Assembly: GCA_021292165.1 (NCBI GenBank)
Contig: CM037879.1
Coordinates: 117,315,359 to 117,379,358, forward strand
Length of the DNA stretch: 64,000 bases
From: Shinisaurus crocodilurus
Lineage: Eukaryota > Chordata > Lepidosauria > Squamata > Shinisauridae
Direction: 5' to 3'
The position numbers and the translations under genes were made by a program. Of the stretch, positions 12,876 to 22,565 are shown piece after piece. The notes beneath the pieces were generated by a model. That model had not been told where the DNA came from. It saw nothing but the letters and a program-made list of their open reading frames with translations, and ran no database searches. Positions within the stretch are counted from its first letter, which is position 1, and each line of letters opens with the position of its first letter.

Positions 12876-13749
12876 CAGGGTTGCCACTTTCTGGAAAGTC
12901 AGGGAAAGTCAGAGTCGGGGAAAGTGGTCTGAAGTCAGGGAAAGTCAGGGACATTGTGATTAAAATATATTCAAGCTGTGGATTTTTGATCTGCTGCTAC
13001 AAGAGCAACTGGAATAGAGAAGTAGCAGAATACAAGTAAAACTTAATGATGCCCTTTCCCAGCTCCACCTTTTTCTCAGCTCCACCCCCAGCAACCAGCC
13101 TAACGTGTTTGTTGAGCTCTGTCCCTGCATGATTTCCAAGGTCTGCCTGTAGCATTTGCAAAGCAAGGCTAGTTTAAACATTTAGCAATATACAAACTTT
13201 AAATATCTGTTTTCATCCCTACCTGCTAGTACTGCATTTAACTTACATATAAAGATGAGCATGTTTTTGGGTCATGCTTGTGTATGGAATGGCCTAGGGA
13301 TGTCCGCTCGCCTCGAGCGGGCGTAGCGGGCCGAAATCGGCCCCGCTCATACCTGCCCAAAGCGAACGGGCCTTACCTGGTCCCGGTCTGCGCTTGTCAG
13401 TCTGTGCCAAGCCGGCCGTGATGGTCCCATCGCGTCACTTCCGGCTGGCCAGAAGTGATGCGGCGGGACCCTGTGCCGGCGCGGCGGGACCCTGTGCCGG
13501 CGCGCTGGGACCCCACGCTGCAGCTTTTCTGTAGAAACCAGGGCAACAGGGCCTTACTTTGACAAATATTTTTGCAGTTGAGACTTGTGTAGTTGTAGAG
13601 TGAAACATTTAATTAAGCCTTGCATTAATGCAACATGACCTATTCATTTTTTAACTTGTGGTTATATTTGAATGGTGGTCAGGAAAATTGACAAATGTTG
13701 GTCATGGAAAGTCAGGGAAATTAAAAATAAAATTTTAGTGGCAACCCTG
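12876..13749. mobile_element. Non-autonomous DNA transposon, 874 bp, 5-bp target duplications
   Basis: Ends are perfect 12-13 bp inverted repeats, CAGGGTTGCCAC at 12876-12887 and GTGGCAACCCTG at 13738-13749. TCTGG is duplicated on both sides (12871-12875, 13750-13754). Just inside both ends the phrase GGAAAGTCAGGGAAA occurs in the same orientation (at about 12893 and 13706), so the subterminal regions are direct, not inverted. No transposase frame is present. The superfamily is unresolved: a CAGGG terminus is common in hAT elements but those make 8-bp duplications, while 5 bp fits other groups or a hAT variant. A CpG-rich module lies inside. Confidence 0.85.
13295..13525. repeat. CpG-rich module inside the 874-bp transposon
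   Basis: Begins AGGGATGTCCGCTCGCCTCG and continues with CGGGCCGAAATCGGCCCCGC, a near-palindromic block. It then has GTCCCATCGCGTCACTTCCGG and two copies of GGCGGGACCCTGTGCCGGCG. It shares its core with 27251-27298 and 47287-47345 (opposite orientation) and with 14508-14845. GC content is far above the flanking AT-rich DNA. It has no ORF worth reporting and no visible target duplication. Confidence 0.7.
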
Positions 13750-14507
13750 TCTGGGGAAAGCCCTACTGAGATGATTTTGTTCATCACGGCCCTTGACCAG
13801 GGAGAATCGAAAGAGTCAGACCAGATTGTATAAACCAGGGAGTCTATCGGGAGAGCCAGTCTGCAGCGAAGCCAAAAATGGGTGACTTGGGTCCAGGCTA
13901 GGCAATTTATCGAATGCAGTCCAGCTTCTAATTTTATTGCAGCTCCAGTCCAGATACACATCTGGGGACAGCAAATAATACCCTAAGGAAAAGCGATTGA
14001 ATGCTCTCAGGTGGGAATTTAGAGCCCGGGAACCACAGCGGGGCTGCTCTAAACAATGATATTGTTTTGCCCCCAACCTATTCTTTGTCCTTTAAAGTAA
14101 AATAAAATCTTTTTTGTTTTATGATAATGAATTCTGATTTTGTGAAATACTCTCATTTTATAAAATAACATTTTATCCTGCTTCTAGTTACGGATATATA
14201 ATAAAAGAGTTGACAACCACTTAGCTGCTTTGCACTACTGGGGCAGATGGCGTGTCTGCTATTTCTTCTGGACACTTTATCCCATCTGTGTGTTGCAATG
14301 ATAACATATTGTTTAGAGGGTCATGGCTACTTGACATGAAGTGCGTGAAGTTACATCAGCAATGTTATCAATCACAAGTCAAATAAGCTGAAAGCCAGTA
14401 CACACAAGGGGTGCTGTCACCAGATGCATTCTGTGAGCTGCATAGGCATGAAGGTTCATTGCTGTTGAAATCAGTGGTATTTATGCTTACTTGGGATAGT
14501 CACCAAG

Positions 14508-14845
14508 GGTTGAACAATCGAGCCTCGCCGGGGCAGAACGAGGCCGAACATGGCCCCGCTCACGCCCCGGTGAGGCCTTACCGTTTCTTCGGGGCGGCTC
14601 GCACACTCCGCAGAGAGCCGCCCCCGCCGCTCGTTCGGGCGGAGAACCGCCCGCGCTCCTCGATTGGTCCCGTCGCGTTACTTCGGGGACCGGAAATGAT
14701 GCAACGGGACCATTCTGCACCTGTGCAGGGCCCATTTCCGGGTCCCGAACGTGCCGAATGCGGTAAGGGAATTGTTCGAGCGGCGCTATGCGCCGCTCGA
14801 AAAAACAAGGCGGGGAGGGGGGTGAAATAAGGCTCGGGCAGCGCA
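14508..14845. repeat. CpG-rich module next to an FBXL4 exon
   Basis: A sharply bounded CpG-dense block in an AT-rich intron. It shares the GGCCCCGCTCA core, a GAGGCCTTACC element and the GTCCCGTCGCGTTACTTC segment with 13295-13525 and with the foldback arms at 5744-6330. It includes small hairpins such as GAGCGGCGCTATGCGCCGCTC. Frames of 119-139 codons on both strands are by-products of composition. It ends about 125 bp before the exon at 14971. Confidence 0.65.
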
Positions 14846-14970
14846 CCCAGCCTTATTTACACGTCTAGATATCAAACTATCCTAAGCATTTTTTATAAAT
14901 GTTAATGTTTAAATACATGAGTGAGGGTAGGAATAACAATAGGCTTAAAATGGGTGTGTTTTCTTCACAG

Positions 14971-15283
14971 ATTGAAGACTATGACACAATAGCTAGCATG
15001 ATAGGAGCCAAGTGCAAAAAACTTCGAACACTGGACTTATGGCGATGTAAGAACATTACTGAAAATGGAATAGCAGAGCTAGCTGCTGGCTGTCTGCTGT
15101 TGGAGGAACTTGATCTTGGCTGGTGCCCAACACTTCAGAGCAGCACTGGTTGCTTCGCAAAACTTGCACGTAAACTCCCAAATTTGCAAAAGCTTTTTCT
15201 GACAGCCAACAGGTCTGTGTGTGACTCTGATATAGAGGAACTTGCTGCAAATTGTACTAATCTTCAGCAACTTGATATTTTGG
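14971..15283 (+). CDS. FBXL4: FBXL4 penultimate coding exon (leucine-rich repeats)
   Basis: The 313-bp exon has acceptor TTCTTCACAG and donor GTAAGT at 15284-15289. It encodes 104 residues plus the first base of a Gly codon (phase 1 donor). Successive leucine-rich repeats of the F-box/LRR (FBXL) type are visible: [46 protein letters not shown] and LQQLDIL. FBXL4 is a substrate receptor of SCF (SKP1-CUL1-F-box) ubiquitin ligase at mitochondria. It limits mitophagy by promoting turnover of BNIP3 and NIX, and human loss causes mitochondrial DNA depletion syndrome 13. The C-terminal LRRs seen here form the substrate-side solenoid. The identification rests on near-identity to mammalian FBXL4 along the whole exon. 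The frame is open with no premature stop, so the gene looks functional. Confidence 0.97.
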
Positions 15284-16604
15284 GTAAGTAACCACAAGAA
15301 CATTTGAGTCTTCTTTCAATTAACTGATTGTATCAGTAGCAGAAGAGAAAATTATTTATTGTATAAAATACGATATTTTCTTGAGAGTAAAACTTGATTC
15401 AGGGATCTCCTACCCTTTCCTGAAGACAGATTCACACATAAAAATGGTTCATGAGCAAATACCCCTCACTGGTTCAAAGCATAATGAAATATGGGGTTTA
15501 ATCAGTTTAACTCCAGATTCTTTGATTTACTAGATTGTGAATCAGACTGCAAGTTTGTCTAATTACTTCCCCTTTGCTGCTACTTCTTTATAAAAAAAAA
15601 AAAAAAAGAGGCTAGTTTTTTATGGTTCCCTGAAAACCATTCAACTGCTTTTGCCAGTTTTCAAAAGTTCTTGGAATTTTAATACAGTGTGACAGGATAT
15701 ATTTATAAAGTGTGAACCTTATGATAAAACAGTTTCTTGCAGAATATAGAATAAAGCTCTCTACTGAGCTTCTTTCAAAAATAAATTAAATTGTTATTTT
15801 TTGAAAAAAGAAATAAACAGAAATTTTCATTTCTACTGCAGTAGGTATGAGTATCTGGTTTCCCCACAAAGGTTAAAAATGTAGGTTAATGTCATAAGTA
15901 GAAGCCTTTTGCTAATCAGAAGAAAAGCCTTTTTCTGGAAGTTAAAAATAGTGCTGTTTCTGTATGTTACACATCGTATTAAACACCTTAGCTCCAAACA
16001 CAGTAATAATAGAAAACCTTATCTTCTGATACACATGCTAGAAATGCCCATACAGGAAGGTTCATATGAATCTTCTTATATATAGCATGTAAAGAGGAAG
16101 CTAAAACAAAGCTACTTAGTTGATTCTTATAATCAAAAGAATATACAGTATTCAATTTAGGTTCTGGTTCTGGATAGTTGTATCCTAAGGAAAATGGTGC
16201 ATCAGTGCAAGATGGGAAGACAAGGGTTGCATGTTACAAAAGTATCCTGTTTTGAGCCACCATAGACTGCAGGATTATTTCATCTTTGTAGGTGTCATAT
16301 AAGCCCATCTATACAACTCATGAACCCAACCCTCCAGTCAGCATAATATTCTTTCACTGGCACAGACTAGGAGGGCTGAAGAGCTGACAGTATGCTAGAC
16401 CGTCTGGTTTGTTCTTTTGTCTTAAAGCCAGTGCAGGATGGTTAGCAGTCTGTCTCTTCTTGTACAAGATTTTGGGTATTGGGGAAAAATTGTACAAGAT
16501 CTAGTACACTCTCCCCACTCACTTCTTCTGTGCTGGTTGTAGTCCCTGGACTCCTCTATTTTAACAAAATTTAATTTGTTTTTTCAGATCTCTGCATAAC
16601 TTAT

Positions 16605-16773
16605 GGGGGTAGGCAACATGGTACCTTCTAGATGATAGCTTATGGGGATAGCAACATGGTACACTCCAGAAGATGTGGACTAGAATTGCCATAAGCTACA
16701 GCCAGCATGGCCAGTAGCCAGGCATTATGGGAGCTGTAGTCCAAAAGACTTAGAGGGCACCAGGTTGCCTAAC
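16605..16773. mobile_element. Degenerate hAT-type MITE
   Basis: The ends are related in reverse: GGTAGGCAACATGGTACC on the left, and GGCACCAGGTTGCCTAACC on the right. The interior has the CCAGAAGATGTGGACTAGAATT and ATTATGGGAGCTGTAGTCC phrases of the common reptile 'ACAACTCCCA' MITE group. There is internal duplication (CAACATGGTACC occurs twice). It abuts the hAT element that follows. Confidence 0.55.
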
Positions 16774-16781
16774 CTGTATAC

Positions 16782-17751
16782 CAGGGATAGGGAACCATTT
16801 TTAGCCCAGGGGCTGGATTCCATTTCTGAGAACCTTTCAGGGGTTGCATTCCTCTGGTGGACACGGTCCACAGGCAGATGTAGGAAGGGCTGAAAACAAC
16901 AACAACCCCATTCCATTGTTACCAATTTATAAGAGGAAGCTTGTCTATTCAAAAGTAAGCATGAGCAGCATGTTTACTCACAAGTAAGCAAGACAAGCCT
17001 CTGCATGTCTACTCAACACAGTAAACAGGAAAGAATCACTCAGCAGCACTTTCAAATAGCAACCCAAAAACTAAGCCTCTGTACAGGCAGTCCCCAGGTT
17101 ACGAACAAGTTCCGTTCTTAAGAATGTCTTTAAGTCAAATTTGTATGTAAGTCAGCATAGCGTTCTATACATTAAAATCAGCATTTACGCAAATTACGTA
17201 AATTACACAAATTGCGTAGTATACTACGTTATGTGCTCTATGTAAACGACATAGCGTTGGGTAACCCAGAAGTCCGTTCTTAAGTATGGGTTGTCTGTAA
17301 GTCGGATGTTCTTAACTTGGGGGCTGCCTGTATATCTATTCAGAAGTAAGCATGAGCATCATGTCTACTCACATGTAAGAAGAGCAAGCCTCTGTATGAT
17401 TACTCAGAAGTAAGCAGGACAAGCCTGAGAAGGAAGCAGGACTTGAATCACTCAGCAGCTTCCTCCCATGGGCCCACCTCCTCTGCCCCACAGGGAAAAG
17501 CTCTTACCTTTAATCAGCAGCTGATCTGCTAAGCATTGAGAAAAGGAGCACTGTTTTCCTCTGCTAAGCACTGAGAATGGGGATTTTTTTTCAGTGATAA
17601 GCAGGGAAAATACATGTCTCCGATCAGCTGCTAATAGGAGATAAGAGCGTTTCTCTCCATGGCCTAGCGGCCAGAGAAAGAAGCTGCCAGGCCGGATGAG
17701 AAACCCCTGCTGGCCTTACCAGGCCCTCAGACCAGAGGTTCCCCATCCTTG
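16782..17751. mobile_element. hAT-like DNA transposon (970 bp) with perfect 8-bp target duplication
   Basis: CTGTATAC flanks both sides (16774-16781 and 17752-17759), the 8-bp signature of hAT. Termini are CAGGGATAGGGAACC at the left and CAAGGATGGGGAACC in reverse complement at the right, followed by GC-rich subterminal repeats. The interior contains several copies of TACTCA(C/G)AAGTAAGCA and a Tigger-like insert at 17084-17330. There is no transposase frame, so it is non-autonomous. Confidence 0.85.
17084..17330. mobile_element. Tigger/pogo-like MITE nested in a hAT element
   Basis: A 247-bp element with inverted ends CAGGCAGTCCCCAGGTTACG and, reverse-complemented from the right, CAGGCAGCCCCCAAGTTAAG, flanked by TA (17082-17083 and 17331-17332). 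Subterminal TTCTTAAG phrases are shared by both arms. The family resembles Tigger-type MITEs of vertebrates; that assignment is from memory of terminus sequence. Confidence 0.8.
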
Positions 17752-18296
17752 CTGTATACCATATAAGTTAGTGATAACTCTTTTTAAATGTTAGCTGTCC
17801 ATCAAAGTAAGGAAGAGAAATTAGTATTAACTTACTCTACATATTGTAAATTAGATAAACATTTGAGGCGCGGTCTGTTTTTACATCTTGATTTAAATAA
17901 AAGATCTTCATTGTCCTTCAACTAAATAAAGTGACTTACTGTAAGTATATACCGTATATATGTGTGTGTAAAATATGGTTTGGATCCTAAGATAGGTTAA
18001 CTTAAGTTCATGGAAGCGAATTGTTTGTCCCTCCTCCTCCCTGCTGCACTACCTACAGCCCCTGAAAAGTATCTTCAGAGAGTTGGAGCCCTCTTGAATA
18101 ATGACTTGGGGGCTTCTGGGGGAGGAAAAATTGTGCCCACTTGAGATTATTCTCCCACTCCAACCCAGCAACCCCTCACACCCCATCCCACATTCTTCAG
18201 GAGGGCTTCAATCCTCCAGAGAGACTTTTCAGGGGGCTTTAGTGATGACGAAGGAGCAGTAGGAAGTTTACTTACCTTAGGATCCAAATGTATATG

Positions 18297-18535
18297 TATA
18301 TATTTATTTATTTATTATATTTATACCCCACCTTTTTTCCTGCAAGGAACCCAAGGTGGCTTACATAATCCTCCTCCTCTCTGTTTTATCCTCACAACAA
18401 CCCTGTGAGGTAGGTTAGGCTGAGAGGCAGTGACTGACCCAAAGTCACCCAGTGAGTTTCATGGCCCAGTGGGAACTAGACCCCGGATCTCCCGAGTCCC
18501 AGTCCAACACTCTCACCACTACGCCACACCGGCTA
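18297..18535 (-). mobile_element. tRNA-derived SINE with L2-type tail
   Basis: On the - strand it starts with a tRNA-like head (TGGCGTAGTGGTGAGAGTG, A box; GGTCTAGTTCCCACT, degenerate B box). A MIR-like core follows (CTGGGTGACTTTGGGTCAGT), then a tail (GTAAGCCACCTTGGGTTCC...GGTGGGGTATAAATATAATA) ending in (AATA)n. It is the same family as 48449-48711 but in the opposite orientation. Confidence 0.88.
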
Positions 18536-18682
18536 TATGTGTGGTTGTGAGGTCTCCTATATCTGTTATATTGTCATTTTCTACCCGTAAAGTAAACTGA
18601 ATTTTATATTAAAGCAGAGAATTTAAGCAGTGACATTTTTTGCTGGTTTAGTATTATTTCCGCAAGCATGTCTCTTAAGTAT

Positions 18683-18800
18683 CATTATTATTATCTTTAT
18701 TTGTATCCCGCCTTTTTCCCAACACTGGGACCCAAGGCGGTTCACAACCTTTAAAACTCATACTATTAAAACAGGAATAGAAAAATACAAAAGTTAAAAA
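18683..18800 (-). repeat. LINE/SINE 3' tail fragment
   Basis: Reads CCGCCTTTTTCCCAACACTG and GACCCAAGGCGGTTCAC on the + strand, the reverse of an L2/CR1-group 3' tail, beside ATT/TAT repeats. Confidence 0.6.
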
Positions 18801-18832
18801 TAGAATTAAATCATTAATGATATTAAAAATTA

Positions 18833-18837
<5 letters not shown>

Positions 18838-18866
<29 letters not shown>
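18838..18866. repeat. (CA)n microsatellite
   Basis: A near-pure dinucleotide run of about 14 units following TTACACACATA. Confidence 0.95.
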
Positions 18867-18870
<4 letters not shown>

Positions 18871-20437
18871 GAATTTAAAGTATGTCAACAATGAATGTTT
18901 AGTGCTGTCTTCCTTCTTATATTTCTCCCACATTTACAGACCCTCCAGAGAATTGCTTATGGCCAACTCCCTTTGAGGTTTCAGGAGACTAACCAAGGAC
19001 CTTCCTTTTTAGGAGGGTGTGGTTTGTTGGATTAGTAATGATTTTTGAGTTTTCTCAAATGTGGGGGAGATTTTATGCTCTTACACATTGTTTTAATTCA
19101 TCTTAAAATATTGCTTGTAAGTTGCTGCTGCAGAAATACTGGGGGGCTGAGCATAGATAGGGCAAATGTATCAACAAACTTTTAAAACTGATTATTTTTA
19201 AAAGCAGTTCTGTCCAAACTACAGGGCTCAAGGTATCTTTCAACAATAATTAAAACCATAAAATACAAATAGATGGATTTGCATTTTCTGCTTTTGAATG
19301 CACCCGTGCACTTTCTCCCCAACACACACACAAACACACGTGTGTGTGCTGCCTTGTTGACCTATCTCTGCCTTTAAACAATGAAATCTGTTCTATACAG
19401 GTTCCGTAGAGAAAAATGAAATCTCTTCTGTTGAGAAGCTGGTTCCACCCTTTGTCCTGTCTAGCTTTTCTGCTGGCACTAATAATGAGAAATTAATAAC
19501 AAACAAGGGTGAAATGTTTTCATCTCACTACTATAGAAATTTGAATTTAGGAATCAATGCAATTACACAACAGATTTGAGAGGCACATATAAAAGGACTC
19601 CTATGTATGCAAGTCTGCAAGTTCACCTTTTAAAGCATTACATAGTAGTAAATATTCATCTCTGTTCTCAAGTGCGGGCACCTATAATGTTTGTTTCCCC
19701 CCTTCCTTCAGGCTTATTAATCTTGAGGTCCCAGGCTTAGTGGACTGATTAAAGTATGAAAAGGGTAATAAGTGAAAAGGGGATAGTTTTGTTCCTTGCC
19801 TGCAGGGCACCATATGCAGTGCCATTATGTGATCACATAAATTGCAGCATATGTGTGAATTATGCTTAAATACAGGCATAAAACATGCTCCAGAAAAATA
19901 AACTTCTAGTTGATATTTTGACTGCAGCCAGGCAGCATAAAGTAGAGCTTAGGAGAATGTGGTGGGTTTAGCCATCTGTATGCACCCTACATCGTTTGTT
20001 ATCTCAACTCATTGAATTAAAATCGGTAATTCTAGGTAAGTTCACACACATTTAAAAGCTCTATTTTCAAATATGTAAAACCATTCAGGCATGAAAGGAG
20101 GAATAACAATGCCTTCTTCCCTTGTACAAGAATATTTAACTGCCTCTTAGATGCTACAAACCCAAAAAACCTCTCACAGCTTCCTAGTATGCCAAAAAGC
20201 TCCAACTGTCCCCTTCATGGCTGTCAAAATCATCAGCTTTCCTTGACAGTTTCAAACTGTAGTTACTCAGTTTCTGTACAGAAATAAAAAAACACATTAT
20301 AGTCCTCACTCTAGAAAGGCGTCCAATATGCACCTGAGTTTCTAAGAGTTTCCCTTTGGAAGAACTCCCCCACTCACAAACCACTCTTCCCACCCCGAGT
20401 TAACATCTGTGACCTAAGACCACATGTTTTATTGGAC

Positions 20438-20512
20438 TGTACATCGCTCAGAGTGGCTGGATGTCTGGCCAGATGGGCGATTCATAAATTAAATAAATAA
20501 ATAAATAAATGT
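20438..20512 (+). repeat. LINE-derived 3' tail, same family as 4070-4156
   Basis: GTACATCGCTCAGAGTGGCT followed by GGCCAGATGGGCGATTC and (AAAT)n. Nearly the same sequence as at 4070-4156, showing a multicopy family. Confidence 0.7.
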
Positions 20513-22109
20513 GGGCCCTTGGCCTAATTTTAAAAGCCCTCTGCAATTGATCAATTCAGGGCTCTTGGGAGAGAGAAAAGGGTGTGGGCAGAAAGAGGAG
20601 AGGGGAGTGGCCCCACCTACGTTTTGCTTGGGCCAGGCCCATCACTGACTTGGGTCCCGCCTACTGCCAGAATGCAGCCCCCAACAGATTATCCCTGAGG
20701 GGATGTGGCCCTCGACAGAAAAAAGCTTCCCTGCCCCTGCTTTAACCCCTCCTCTCCCCTGCCCCTTTAATATTCAGCTGTGACCTCCAAGAATGCTTTA
20801 GAGAACAATAATTGTTTCCAACTCCTAGAACTGCTAGGATTTGTGAATAGTCAACAAGAAATTATTGCTCTTAAACACGCCTTAAAAATGCCTGTATCAA
20901 AAGATTTGTAAAACCTAACATACTGTCCAACATGATTAATTGGTACCAAACTAGCTGGCTCAAGTGACACAGTAAAAGCATGCATCAATAAGGAAGAACT
21001 AAAATCTCACATCTAGGAGTCCCCTGGAATCTGGAAAAAATAATTATTAATTATTAAGTTCACCTTTTAATTAACCTTTTTGTAGGTTCATACCATTTAA
21101 TGAGTTTCCTTCTCAAAATAAATGGAGAAAATATGTGTTGCATATCTTCCTGTAGTTTACCGTATTTTCTAAGTGATATCCCTGAGTATGCATTACCTAC
21201 CGGTAAATATACATGAGAACACAGCAGGCATGTTTGGGGAGTTGCAGATGGAGATTAATCACTAGAGTAAGAAATTATCTAATGGTGTATATAGACATAT
21301 ATAGTTAGAGCGGTGAAGCCACTGGAATCACACTCACTCTGTTTTGGTCAGATCGACAATCTTCACTTCAGAATTGAGTTGCAGAGAAGCTGGTTCTGCT
21401 AGTTTTCAGTGGGAGCTGGAAGTGTATAGTGGTGGTTGGCCAGCTTCCTGTGACATCACAAAGTCACCTGCATGGGGACAGTTTTTCAGGCCTTTGAAAA
21501 TTGATTGTGCATGTGTGGTTTACAGTGGTGCCAAACAGGTGTTTAGTTAATAACTCTCCAGCACTTTGGGGATGGGGGTAGCAGATAACTGTCTAAAAGC
21601 TTGTGGGAGGATGACAAAGAGGAAGAGAAAAGCAGCATCAGATTCAGAAGCAAGACCAAGGAAAGGCAGAGTGAAGCTGAGGTCACCCTTCAACACAAAC
21701 AAAATAGCATCTCTTGTCTGCACCTTAAGTCAGAATCTTATTAGATGTGAAAAATTAGCATATTTATATAGATCATACCATATATCCAGATTTGTTTGTC
21801 ATTGCTCAAAAACCCTTCTGTTGATAGGAACATGCATTCAAATAAGTGTGTCTGTGATCAGAGCTTAATAATGAACTGAAATTGTTGACTTGATCTGTGC
21901 AGTAGCTGAGATGACAGTTTTACCACTCATGTCATGTCACTGACTACTCGCTTTAAGTAAGATGGCTTTGTGGTCACATGGTGAAAATATGGTTAAGCAT
22001 CTGGCCATGCAGCAAAGCTATCAAGACAACTGCTTTCCCACAGGTTGGCCTAAAACACAGATCAACAAGCTACTTTTTTTTAAAGTAAGCAACATTTCTC
22101 CACATTAGA

Positions 22110-22202
22110 AAGATAATTATTTGCCCAAGGCTACCCAGTGAACTTCATAGGTGAACGGAGATTTGAGTCTTTGTCTTCCATGTCTGCTATGCTACACCGG
22201 CT
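22110..22202 (-). mobile_element. Degenerate MIR-like/tRNA-derived SINE
   Basis: On the + strand it shows TTGCCCAAGGCTACCCAGTGA and, further on, GCTATGCTACACCGGCT, the reverse of the core and head of the SINE family at 18297 and 48449. The tail is missing. Confidence 0.55.
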
Positions 22203-22401
22203 TTTAGGTTTATGTCTGGATGTTAGACAAGCTTTAATTTTATTCTATTAATTAGATTAGGGGGGAAATACAATTTTACCTGTTATGAAAATTGCAGTCC
22301 CCCCACTCCCCTAAGGAGCACAGTGTATCAGTTTCCTTAAATGTTAAATTCTGTAACTTTCAACTGGTCTCTTTCTCTTTTCCTTCTTCTTTCTTTTCTA
22401 G

Positions 22402-22565
22402 GCACAAGAATGGTAAGCCCTGCTTCTTTAAGAAAATTGCTGGAGTCTTGTAAAGATCTTTCCTTACTTGACGTGTCCTTCTGTTCACAAATTGATAATA
22501 GAGTTGTCCTAGAACTGAATGCCAACTTTCCAAATGTGCTCATCAAGAAGAGCTTCACTCAGTGA
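22402..22565 (+). CDS. FBXL4: FBXL4 last coding exon and stop codon
   Basis: Acceptor TTCTTTTCTAG ends at 22401. The first two bases complete the Gly codon begun at 15283, giving ...[13 protein letters not shown]. The exon then runs 53 codons through LRR segments [19 protein letters not shown] to the conserved FBXL4 end IKKSFTQ and TGA (22563-22565). It differs from the mammalian end only by conservative changes ([18 protein letters not shown]). All three visible exons keep one frame, totalling 182 residues of the protein. This fixes gene orientation as + and marks the gene end. Confidence 0.97.

Larger units (their letters stand above)
12265..14058 (-). mobile_element. 5'-truncated non-LTR retrotransposon with 17-bp target duplications
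   Basis: Flanked by identical 17-mers GGCTGCTCTAAACAATG at 12265-12281 and 14042-14058, the scar of target-primed reverse transcription. On the - strand the body (12282-14041) encodes the C-terminal part of an ORF2-like protein. One frame (12351-12887) includes SLARFNALPSKLLDGRYSRT and a zinc-knuckle-like CPCNDSEVESIQHVLLSCSF segment. The 3' end is GCAATAAAGGATTATTG with no long poly-A. The ORF continues on the far side of an inserted DNA transposon (12876-13749): removing the insert and one copy of its TCTGG duplication keeps the frame (IISVGLSPD | MLLSREL). The LINE clade is uncertain; the CCHC-type C-terminus argues against L1. Confidence 0.88.
15284..22401 (+). other. FBXL4 last intron
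   Basis: A 7.1-kb phase-1 intron, from GTAAGT to TTCTTTTCTAG. It holds an A17 tract near 15590, a MITE (16605-16773), a hAT nest (16782-17751), a reversed tRNA-derived SINE (18297-18535), a LINE tail (18683-18800), a (CA)n tract (18838-18866), another LINE tail (20438-20512) and a degenerate SINE (22110-22202). The rest (15300-16600, 18900-20400, 20520-22100) is AT-rich with no recognised gene. Confidence 0.85.

Noticed and set aside
14411..14846. 119-139 codon frames on both strands before the FBXL4 exon
   Set aside because: They fall within the CpG-rich repeat module shared with other loci.
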